Shown: positions 23,028-33,010 of the stretch, one piece after another
Layout: each line of letters opens with the position of its first letter
Position numbering within the stretch: the stretch's first letter is position 1
Source: Serilophus lunatus
Taxonomy: Eukaryota; Chordata; Aves; Passeriformes; Eurylaimidae
Length of the DNA: 64,000 nt
Reading direction: 5' to 3'
NCBI GenBank assembly: GCA_013399895.1
Contig: VXBA01002666.1
Coordinates: 63,311 to 127,310 of the forward strand
Notes under the pieces: generated by a model
What the model was told of the DNA's origin: nothing
Seen by the model: the letters and a program-made list of their open reading frames with translations, nothing else
The model's database searches: none
Program-made: the position numbers and the translations under genes

Positions 23028-23365
23028 CATTCATCACAGAATGGTTCAGGTTGGAAGGGACATCTGGAGGTTATCTGGTCCAAACCAGATTAAGTAGGGT
23101 TAGCAGATTAGCCCAGTTAAAAAGGACTACCTAGAGCCTCCTGTCAAGGGTAGGGACTCCACAATCTCACTGGGAGATCTGTGCCAGTGCTCAGTCACCC
23201 TCACAGAGAAATATTATTTCCCTTTTTTTTTTTCCTGTGTTTCAGTGTGTTTGCTAGTTTTTGTCCTCCCACTGGGCACCACTGAGGAGAGTCTAGCTCC
23301 ATTTTCTTTGTGCCCTCCCTTCAGCTGTTTATATACATTTATATACATCTGGCCCCAGCCAGGTG
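23028..23365 (-). mobile_element. CR1 LINE 3' end, minus strand
   Basis: Plus-strand TCACAGAATGGTTCAGG then TTGGAAGGGACATCTGGAGG marks the CR1 terminus in reverse. It is followed by the antisense of the 3' UTR and of the ORF2 C-terminus (CACTGGGCACCACTGAGGAG, TGGCTCCA-like, CCCTTCAGCTGTTTATA). A poly(T) run at 23224-23234 has expanded inside it. It lies 88 bp from the opposite-strand CR1 that ends at 22940, so two CR1 tails meet tail to tail. Confidence 0.85.
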
Positions 23366-23439
23366 ACCAGGCATTCAGAGACACAGTAGGAGCTGATGAC
23401 GAGGAAAAAAACAGATTATTGCTGACTTAGCCTGTCAGG

Positions 23440-23905
23440 GTATAAAAACTCAAGAGACATGATAAAATTTCCTAGGATTAGCTGCTCTATCACTTTCTGA
23501 GGAACTGAGGCAAGGCTGCTTGACCCATAGTCTTTCTTTCTCTTAATGAAGATGGGAGTGATATTTGCTTTTCTTCAGTTTTCAGATACTTCTCCCAGTG
23601 ACCGTGATTTGCCAGGGGTTATTGAAAGTGGCCTCACAATGATTTCTACCAGCTTCCTCAGTACTTCCACAAGTACATTCACTTGTGGGTGAATTCCATC
23701 AGGTTCCATGAATTTATGTATGTCCTGAAGTGTTCCCTGGGATTTCAAGAATATATCTTCCTTGCTCCAGTCTTTCTTTCTGGTCTCTGGGACCTGACAT
23801 TCTCGAAAGTTAATGTTCCTAGTAAAGATTGAGGCAAAGAAGGCATTCAGTACTTAAGAATGCTGGATTTTCTGGTCCTTCATCATTCCGGTCCTTTCTA
23901 GAGCC
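23440..23905 (-). mobile_element. CR1 LINE reverse-transcriptase N-terminal region, minus strand
   Basis: Antisense of the 5' half of a CR1 reverse transcriptase: AGATGGGAGTGATATTTGC (NVTPIFKK region), GAAAGTGGCCTCACAATG, ATTCCATCAGGTTCCATG (antisense of the MGPDG-type motif), TCTTTCTGGTCTCTGGG and GAGGCAAAGAAGGCATTCAG (antisense of LNAFFAS). It follows the CR1 3' end at 23028-23365 on the same strand, with the catalytic core of the reverse transcriptase missing between them. Either one CR1 has a large internal deletion or two CR1 fragments lie side by side. Confidence 0.75.
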
Positions 23906-25196
23906 TTCAAATAGCTAGAGAGAAGTGGCTAAAGACATATGAAATTTACCAAACAAAAAAGAATTATATCTTGAAAAAGTTCGAGTGATTTTTTAAACTG
24001 TTTTTTTAGCACTTACTACCATTTATAAGTAAGAAGTTTTCCTTCTTCATTTTCATGGTTCCTAAAAATTCTGTTTGTAGAGGTTATTTAAAATTATAAC
24101 AAAAAAACCCAAACAAACAAACAAAAGGAACTTTTGATTTCTTTCTAAAAAAATATTTCCCTTATGAAATAATAGAAGTTTTGTTTGGCAACTTATGTGA
24201 TTTAGGAATCTGGATAGTTATATCAAATTTTAAAGGATCACAGCAGTCAAACATTTATTGAAATGTCTCTTCAAGCCCTCGCTTCCATTTCAGTGTTGTC
24301 ATCTAATATTTTCTCTCTAGAAGAAAATGTCTTTGCAGCTTTGTCCTAAAGTTTTCTAATCTTTTCTGCCTGACTTAATTTGCCATATTTGCTCTTAAGC
24401 AAACTGGTATGTCCCATGAATCATGTAAGAGCTTGTGGTTCTATGTGTACACTAAACCAAGAAAAGTGTTGAAAAAATTTACCTCCTTTCACACGTCACA
24501 CCTGTAAGAAAACCAAGTTCTCTGAAAAGCTGAGAAAAAAAAATTCAAAGAAAAGATTTTTGAGAGATACTCGATTAAATAACATCTTATTTTCATTCTT
24601 TTCTTCCCACATACATTAAAAGTTTCCCAGAAAGCCTATTGAGGTCAATAAAGAGTTTCTGTTACTACTCTAGTTTCTAAAGCTGATTCCATGAAGAGAA
24701 GAAATTACATATTTGAGTATAGTGTGTTCTTTTTGATCTTTGTGAAAAAAATAATAAAGTTGCAAACACCTTTTCCTTTGAATGCAGTATTAACAAATAA
24801 TGACAGGCAGTTTCTTTCCTCAGAAATTCTTAACTGTGTTAGTCTATAAACTCACTTTTTCATAGAAATTTCTCTCTGCTTCCTTTTTAAGATTAGACCC
24901 ACAGCTGCTGAATACTTCAGCCTTATATCAGCATTAATTTTGTCTGGGATGAAAGATTACAGAACTGAAATACCATTCTGATAACATCACAACTAAAAGA
25001 CTCACATCATGCTTTACATTGCTTTGTCATTTTCTCCAAATAATGTCAGTTTATTCCTCCCCTATATCCCTTGCTTTCTGTTTCTGAAGTTGTGTATCTT
25101 CTTCAGTACAAGTATTCTCAACCATAAACTGAGAAATGCTTATTTTTACATCACCCAAGATTTCTTCCTGGTATGTAATGGTCAGAGCCAGGATTG
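23906..25196. other. Unique AT-rich DNA with an AAAC tract
   Basis: An (AAAC)n tract lies at 24099-24127. No gene or repeat with clear ends was recognised. Confidence 0.4.
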
Positions 25197-25200
25197 ATGA

Positions 25201-25618
25201 TGATGCCTTAAGGGGTATGCTTAATATTTTGGAGAATTCACTTTAGCTAGGTAGCTGGATAACTTGGAATATTAAGGGCCAGAAGAGCCTGTGTTCCAGT
25301 GTGTTTGGATTCTTGTGCAAAGAATGGAATATAAGACAAAACATAGAGTTAGGCTTCCAGGCCTACTAGAGGCTGGACATACTTGGGGTTAGGTAACAAG
25401 GGACCATCCTGTTGGATGTTTAGGGGACACAGTAGTAAGATAGACTTTAGTTGGATAGTATGGGGAGGAAGGCACTCTGAATGTTACAAAAATGAACAAA
25501 TGATTGTTATGATTTTTCTCTTTTGGATCACGGACTTCGTCAGTAAAGCTGCACTCTCCCTTCACCTCTGCAAACAGCGTGTTTGTGGTATTTCTTATCT
25601 CATCTGTTTCAGCTAACA
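25201..25618 (+). mobile_element. Solo LTR, family A copy 2 (TSD ATGA)
   Basis: A 418-bp unit starting TGATGCCTTAAGGGG, collinear with copy 1 at 8550 along its whole length, including the AAGGGCCAGAAGAGCCTGT block, the GGCTTCCAGGCCTACTAG block and AGTAAAGCTGC (AGTAAA at 25542-25547). It ends in TAACA. An identical 4-bp target duplication, ATGA, flanks it at 25197-25200 and 25619-25622. The TATA-like box seen in the other copies has decayed to TTACAAAAAT. The termini differ from copy 1 at the right end, so the perfect inverted repeat of copy 1 is partly lost here. Confidence 0.85.
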
Positions 25619-25622
25619 ATGA

Positions 25623-28009
25623 TCTTGTGTAACTATACAGTCTGTATACAGCTCAGAACATCCAAGAAGAAAGTTCTCCTAATTTAGGTAACAAAGCATG
25701 GCAACCATTCTTATGTAAGATTTCCAAATGTTATCAAGGTTTATGAAGTTATCAATTCAATTAGTACAGAATTATAAAATTAGAACTCCTTTGATGAAAT
25801 TTTCATGCGGAACCAAACTCTTTAAATCCACAGAATATATTCCAGTGTCCAGTGAGAGACCTCGTCCTGGTCAGTGGTAGATGGATTCCGGATAAGGTAC
25901 ACATACAGTTTTTACATTTTCAAAGATATTTTAATAGGCTTGAGAATCTTCTAGTTCACTATGGAATCTTTCTAGATCTAAGCAAGAAAATGAACTCTAT
26001 ATTTCAATTAATAGTTCATCTATCATCTTGAAAACAGTGTTCTGTAGTCTAAATAAAGGTCCAGGTTCCTCACATACTTACATCATAGTTAGTCTGCTGT
26101 ATCCACTGTGGTTCTACTTTGTTTGGAGACTAGTCTGTAGGGAAGGTGAGAAAACTCAGAAAGCTTAAGAACTGAGTCAGCATTCAGATCATGCTTCTCT
26201 GATTGTTTATATTGTAGGCTGAGAAGAGTAATTAGGATTGAGCCGTATGTGAGTAATGTGTGTTGATTATTGTTAGCTGACCAGTGAGATGTGAAGGACA
26301 ACCTAGAAGTTGGCAACTATGATTAAAATTGATAAGTTGGATTCCTGCAAAGAATAAAACCAGACTAATTTGATGTCTTTGAACAGATTTGTACTGAAAC
26401 TGATGTATAAGCATATGGGTTTGTATGAATAAATAAATGGAAAGCATGGTAACCATAATTACTGTTCAGTTATTTGTTGATTGACTATATGTATCCTTCA
26501 CACATGCACACACACACTCTGAGTATTCTTTCTACTTTTTTCCTAAACTATCTACAACCATTCTGAATGTGCCTTTATTAAAACAGTCACTTTGAGGAAA
26601 TTTCAAATAGTTATACTTTTACTTGTTGTCAGACAACATGTGGTATGAGAAAATTGACTGGGCTTAGAACTTTGAATGAAATGAATGAAATGAAGTAAGT
26701 CAGGGAAAAAATGGGGAAAAGATGGATATGTGCATATTGTTGCAAAACTTGCAGACAAATCTGAAAAATTTTCAGAAAATTTCCTTCAGAGCTTTACAAT
26801 ATTAGTGGTCATTGTTAAAGGAGGTGTATTTTCGATTAAGGATTTTAAGTAGTTTCATGTGTTTTGGGAGTATATGAATGGGCACTTTACAATTGTGAAA
26901 AGCAAATTAATGTATTAATGAAAAATTGGACACTGCTATGCCCTAATGAAGATCAATCTAGAAGAATCTTATCTCTAATAAAATTAATAGTTTAAAATGC
27001 TTTGGAAGAATATAAAATAGAGCAAAATTCTTATAGTACTTTCAATAGTCAAGCACTTACTACAGAATTTTTATTTTCCTCAGCTAAACTAACTGAAGTT
27101 GCACTTTCAGGAAGGCAAGCAGTGGATGCTTGTTCTCTGCTTTTAAAAACAGTTCATTTGACTTGCATTCTAAGAAAGAAATTTTATTTTCTAGATACTA
27201 GGCTCCTAAATTTGGCTTTTAATAACAAAATCTCTCTGAATTTAAAGAAATAATGGAGCAACACAGTCAGATGTAAGTGCTTATTATGATCTCCTGACAG
27301 ATAAGACCTACCCTACACTTGAAAATAAAGTGCAATTTGTAGACGAAAGCAAAATAGCAAAGGAGAGGCAGCTGGTAATTTTAATCTACTTTGAGGCGGT
27401 GATTACATCCAATGAAGACTCAACAATAATTGTGTAAGCTAACAACTGGAGAGAGTAAATCTTGAAAGCTATGTCCAGATTGTTAGTGCAATGACAACTT
27501 CATCATAAATCAAGCAAACAACCAACAAGAGAGAAAAAAATGAAAAACAAAAAAACAACCAAACAAGCCATGAGTCTGAGCATTACTATATTTCTTCTGG
27601 TAAAGAACTACTTTTCAGGAAAAAGATAAGTCTCATTCTGTCACTTGCACTTTCTCTAGAGAATATGAGAAGGCACTAGCATAGTAGAGAGAAAATTCCA
27701 GGGTGCTTAAGGAGTGATTATTTATTGTCTACATTGAGATCAGACTATTTGTTTGCACCAGTGTCCCTGAAGCAGATATCCAAGCATGGATAACACGAAA
27801 CACAAAAAATATGCTTGGTAAAGATATACTTGAGCCAATTGAAGTTAACAAATGGTAGGATTTTAAACTAGTTCATAAGTGTTAAATTTGTAAAAATTAA
27901 GTATGAATCATATAAAGCACTCAAAAAAGGTATCTATATCTCTGTGCAGTTAATGTCCCTTTCTACATTCGAGCTACTCGTGACATGTTTATTACAATAT
28001 GTGTGAGTG
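25623..28009. other. Unique AT-rich DNA
   Basis: No mobile element with clear ends. A short AATGA-type tandem lies near 26676-26696, and an A-rich tract at 27531-27566. A minor (CA)n run occurs near 26502-26518. Confidence 0.4.
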
Positions 28010-28013
28010 CATA

Positions 28014-28409
28014 TGATGCCTTAAGGGGTATGCCTTGTATTTCTGGGGATTCACTTTAGCTGGGTAAAAGCTTGAAAACCAAAGGCCCAAGAGACCTGTG
28101 TAGAGATGTTACCATTCTTCTGTATAGACAAGAGGGTAGTAAGACAAAATACACGCTTGGGCCTACCATGGGGCAGGGGAGGGGATAGGCAACAAGGGTC
28201 ATTGCTTTTGGGTACTTGAGGGGCAGCAAAGTTAGATGGACCTTGGTTGGATGATATGATGGGTGGTAACTAAGAAGTCTATAAATATAGAGAAATTGTT
28301 GTTCTTTCTCTCTTTGGATCATGGCATCTCCACCAGTAAAGCTGTTCTCCCTTCACCTTTACTAATCTGCGTGTTTGTCTCAATTCTTATCTCGCCCTTA
28401 CAGGCAACA
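28014..28409 (+). mobile_element. Solo LTR, family A copy 3 (TSD CATA)
   Basis: A 396-bp unit collinear with the family A LTRs at 8550 and 25201 but more diverged and with small deletions. It starts TGATGCCTTAAGGGG and ends AGGCAACA. The identical 4-bp target duplication, CATA, is at 28010-28013 and 28410-28413. A TATA-like box CTATAAATAT (28279-28288) and AGTAAA (28335-28340) keep the same spacing as in copy 1. Being only 2.4 kb from copy 2 and in the same orientation, it is a separate insertion because the two target duplications differ. Confidence 0.84.
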
Positions 28410-28413
28410 CATA

Positions 28414-30918
28414 CAGTACACACTGTTCATCTCAGTCTTTTCTATGGAATATCACACCAAAGAGTAAGAAAGTTTGAAATAAGCTTGTGATTTGCTAATT
28501 CGAAACAATCTTCATATTCTGAATATTTCCTGTTATTCCTAGGCAACATGCAGAATACCTATGTTTGATCTTCAACACTGCATTTTGATGTAGGAATTGT
28601 TCTAAATAGATATTTTTTCCTCGATGTAAAGTTAGTGTTTTTAACATGTACATTTTTTGATTCATAATAGGGCACAAAGAAGCCTTTTAAAGTATTTCTA
28701 ACTAATTTTGGAATTAAAATTTCATCTTTTAAAAGAAAAAATAATAGAAAATATGTGCCTTTTATTTTTTTCCTTTCATGTTTTCAACTGTGTTACTTTC
28801 CATAAGAACATCTGTCCATTGACATCTGATTATATCAAATCCTACTTCCTGTGCTTTTTTGATTGTTAAATGATACTCATATTAACTATTTTACTTTAAA
28901 AAACCCATAAGGAATAATTAGAGCTGACTTTCCTTCCATATGGACAAAATCAAATTTTGTATTTTCACATGAAGTGAAATTTTGATTGCCTAGGGTAACA
29001 ACTTTTAATTAATAATAATCCTACAAATATTTCAGCTATAACTGCATTTCTGATGCTGTGGTCAGAGTGGTCAAGAAATTTAATTTTTAATGTAATATTC
29101 TATATGGGACAAAGACACAAATCATTATACTCTGCATTGTGATTTCAAAGAGTAATATTTGATCATATATACCTTATTTGAGTGAGATGGCCATAATTTC
29201 TAAAGTTTAAATAATTCATATATTCTTAACATATATTATAGACTTTTATTCAAGTCAGGCTGATATACAATTGACGAGGAAAGAATTTTTTTTTTTTTTT
29301 TCACAATTCAGGTGCACCATTATAGCAGTTATTATTAAAGTACATTAACCAAGATATTTAAATTCTATTTCTTCTATGAGAAGAGTATATTTTCACAATT
29401 TCACATTCTTCTCAGTAAAATGTAGACCCGTGAAGAACAAAGTAAGTTCTGGTAAAAGATGTAATCTTAAAATTCATGGCAGCCAGTATGACAAATAATA
29501 TTTTAAACTTCTCATAATAAGGCTTATTCTACATTAAAAATTTGATTTGGTATTTCCTTTCACTTAATATAAAATTATGCACTAACATGGATGCACTTAA
29601 ATAGGCAAGACATTAAATGCTTACTCTAGTTATAAAATGGTTCACCTATAAAATCACTTACTGAAGAGCACATAAAATGGAAATCATAATCATGGTTTTT
29701 ATCAAACTATCAATTAATTTTCTGCTATGCTGAATTCTAGATATTATATCATTGATAAACCTGATTAAAATACTGATTATGCATCAATAATAAAAGGAAA
29801 AACTCATTATAAGTTAATAATCTAACATCAAATATTAAATTTCATTATAAATACTGATCAGAACATCCTTTATGTTATTTAAAGAAGTTTGTTCTCCCTC
29901 AGAATGAAAAGTTACAAGAGATAACACAGCTGGATATTCTCTTACAGTGACAGTTCTTCTTCTGACCTGGGAATATGGGAACAAATTAAAGTTTCTGAAT
30001 TATAATAGTAAGTTTTTCATAAATGTTAGCTTTCTATTGGCTAATATCCTCAGTATTTCCATTCAAAATACATTACATGAACATTCTAGATCACACTGCC
30101 AGATAATTACTTACAGAGACATTGATGACATTCTAAATTATGTATTTCTGTGGATTAAAAGCACCCAGGGTAAAGAGAAAAATAGAAAAAGACTGTATGG
30201 TAGGTCCAGCATAGTGAATTAGAGTAGAAATAGAATTAGAAGAACTTTATTTGGTTTAAATCCTAATTTTCATTTAAAAAAAAGTCTTTGAAAAATTTAA
30301 GATTTTATATCTGAAAGGTCAGATTAAATCAAAAGATGCATGCAGTTCCATAACAATTTTCTGTCAGTAGTAGAAGCATAGAAATAGACTGAAAGTGGGC
30401 ATCTCTGAAAGGAGCTGTCTTCATTAATAGCCACTGGTTTTAAGAACTTCCAAAGTCAGTCTATTTTTTTATTCTACTTTGAATATTTCTGTAATATCAG
30501 AAAGGATTGTCATCTTACTATTTAAATCCATTTCTATACAATTATGACTGTACTATACTAGTGTCATATTTGGGACCCTTACCAATAGCCTAGATTTAGT
30601 CTGAAAACTGACCCCTTTTTTGCCATTTCTTCTTTGCTACCTTAAACCACTTAGTAATCCAAGGAAAGATTTTCTCACATCCACTTACAGCGTAGTTCCC
30701 CATGATAGAACTTCTATCAAAGTTTTCTACATCCAAATTCATTATATCTGCATTACCTCTTTCAAAGAATATTGGAAAATTTGTGAGGTACAGTATCTCT
30801 CAAGAATGCCAGTCTCTACTCCTATGCAAAATACTTATCCAGGTCTGCTGTTTATTTATTATTATTGTTTCTGTCAGTTGTTTAGAAGGCAGCCCATTGA
30901 TTTTCAACTTTATTATGG
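28414..30918. other. Unique AT-rich DNA
   Basis: Very AT-rich sequence with a poly(T) run at 29287-29302. No repeat family or exon is recognised. Confidence 0.4.
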
Positions 30919-32551
30919 TATGGGTTTGGGGTGGGGATTTTTGGGGGGAAGGAGGTGGGGGGAGGGTGTTGAAATTGTTTAGATTGTTGGCCTGTTAGTA
31001 AAACCATTTTTTTTAAAAAACCTGAAAGAAAGACTGAGATCGAAGTGTCGGCGAATATGCGGAGCTCCTTCCCCGCTTTTGTTCTCCGTGCCCCGGAGAG
31101 AGAGCCGGGTCAGGGCTGGGGAGCGGTGGTGGCAGAGCAACACAGCGAACAGAACACGCACCAGCAGCACCAGCTGAAGGGGGTACATGTTTTGCCACGG
31201 ATCACCGTGGATCGCCGGTGCTGGCAGCACTCCCTTTTCCTGCTGCGGACCCCTCTTACCGACAGTTGCGCAGGAAGAGCTCTGGAGCGACGTCAGCAGC
31301 ATGGCGCTCTCCTGCGGCGGATCCTGGCCCACGGGAGCTGGCTGTAAGCTGCATGTGCAAGGTTTCTCTTGTTGCCCGTGGGCGCTCCGGGCTGGAACGG
31401 GCAGCAATGCCTAATCCTGCCCAGCGCCTTGAGGGGGCCACAGGGCAGGGCGGCGCCTCTCCACTGGCCACGGAGTCGAGCATGCGGAGCCGCTCCCACC
31501 ATTTCTCCATTTTTTTTCCAGCTGTGCTGGCGGTGGCGGCAAGGCTCTGTTGCTGCGCCTGTGGTGCCAACGCCTGCTCTGCACCGTGGCAAGCTGGGCT
31601 GGGCTTGGCGGTCGCTTAAGTGAAGAGCCCGAGTCCTGCATGGGACGGCAGTGCAGAGCGCTGCGAGGTGGTGGCTTCTTCTGCCAGGCAGCTGTCAATA
31701 ACCCTGCTGGAAGTGGCCGTGGCTGCGCAGCTTCCTCCTCCTGTTGCCAGAAGGCATGTGGCAGCGACTACCCCCACGGGCAGCCCCCACACCCCGCTGC
31801 TAGTCCCTGCAGGCGGCGAGTGCACCATGGGTAGCACTGGTAGCCCTGCAGCCTGCAGTGATGGCGGCTGCCAGCCTCCAGGCCCCCTACCACATTGTGT
31901 TTGGGCAGGAACTGCCATTTTGCCTGGAGTAAAGATCTCGAAAGAAAAAGCAGAGTCCAATGCCATTGGCCAATCAGAGGACAGCCTGGCCAGGAAGAAG
32001 ACATAAAACTCCCGCAGGACTTCCAGGGCATAAAAGCCTGAACACAGAAGTCCTCACTCTCTTTTAGCTCCCTCTCAAGCCGAAAGAAGCACAGCTCCCC
32101 TCCTCCGGGCTTCCGGACCATGCAGCTTGCTTCCACTCACCTCCATTGGCACAGGCAGCAGCGCGGCGCCATCAGAGCCAACCCTGCCGAAACGCAAGTG
32201 GTAGTTTTCCCCCATGGGTGTCCCTGGGGGGGGGTGGGGGTGTGTGGTTTTCAGCATTTTTGTCTTGCAGGAGCTTCGAGGGCTGGGAATGTACCATCAG
32301 CAAGGCAGCTTCCCCTTCCTTCCCCTGCTTCTCAGCCGGACAGCTAGCTTTGAAGAGCAGTTAGTTTGTTTTAAGTTTTATTGCGTGACATTGTTGGGTG
32401 CTATATTGTGTATTTCGTTTCGTGTCTTGAGATCTCATAAAGTTTTTGGTAGAGCCCTAGACAATAAATCTGTTAGTTGCTGTTAAATCTGTTCAGTCTT
32501 TCACCGCTGTTGTACATGCCCCCTAGTGATATAGTAGTCCAAACCACCACA
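30919..32551 (+). mobile_element. Long GC-rich solo LTR, family B copy 2
   Basis: This 1.6-kb block shares with copy 1 its G/T-rich start (ATGGGTTTGGGG), the AAAACCATTTTTTTTAAAA block and its CAG/GGC-rich U3, and with copies 1 and 3 its 3' end: AATAAA (32463-32468), a GCCCCCTAGTG block and the terminus CCAAACCACCACA (to 32551). Two TATA-like boxes (32001-32008 and 32029-32036) and a CCAAT element (GGCCAATCAG, 31968-31977) mark a promoter about 430 bp upstream of AATAAA, a very long R-U5. Open frames of up to 142 codons on both strands are a by-product of high GC. I found no clean target duplication; the right flank is GCTCA, and no match lies at the left. Confidence 0.75.
31907..32036 (+). 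promoter_or_regulatory. YY1-like, CCAAT and TATA-like boxes in family B LTR copy 2
   Basis: CTGCCATTTTGCC (around 31912-31924) is the reverse of a YY1 consensus. CCATTGG (31963-31969) and GGCCAATCAG (31968-31977) form two back-to-back CCAAT boxes. ACATAAAAC (32001) and CATAAAAG (32029) are TATA-like. Transcription would start near 32060 and run toward the AATAAA at 32463. Confidence 0.45.
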
Positions 32552-33010
32552 GCTCATAAAGGGTTCTAGGCTTTGCACTGACCCAATAGGTCAGAATTAG
32601 ACTGGGCTCGTTTCAGCTCCTGCATCGGGGCCAGGTGCCTGTCGCCTTCCCTGCTCGATCCTGACCAGTGTCAGTGCCTCCATGGGAAAGGTCTGGGAAA
32701 TCCAGGGCATCATTGCCAGGATGAGACCTTGGGGAGGCTCTTCCTGGAGAGGGTGTGGGGACATGTTCACTCTTAGCTTGGAACAGCTAGAAAGCAGGGG
32801 CCTGGGGTAAAGAAACACATAAAATAAATCCAAGCAAGCTCAGGACAGAAGAGAAAGCTTTCTCTTCCACTCCATTAAATTTCATACGCACCATGTCAAA
32901 GACCTTAAGATGGTGGTGTCATGTTTTATATACGTCTCTGGTCTTCCTGCCAGGAGCTAAGCCTGCCAGTTCTGGGACCCCCTGGGGCATTTGTGGTATA
33001 AGCACAATCC
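32552..33010. other. Moderately GC-rich unidentified sequence beside family B copy 2
   Basis: Sequence immediately after the LTR remains GC-rich for about 450 bp before the AT-rich background returns. It has no primer-binding-site-like TGG at the LTR edge, so it is not obviously the internal region of the same provirus. On the minus strand it has a TATA-like GTATATAAAAC (around 32927-32937). Its origin is unknown; a fragment of another retroelement is the most likely explanation. Confidence 0.3.

Noticed and set aside
25201..28413. Family A copies 2 and 3 as the two LTRs of one provirus
   Set aside because: They are in the same orientation 2.4 kb apart, but each has its own different 4-bp duplication and no retroviral coding sequence lies between them, so they are separate solo LTRs.
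30979..31966. Several 90-142 codon open frames on both strands
   Set aside because: All lie in the U3 of family B LTR copy 2 and overlap each other on opposite strands; composition explains them.
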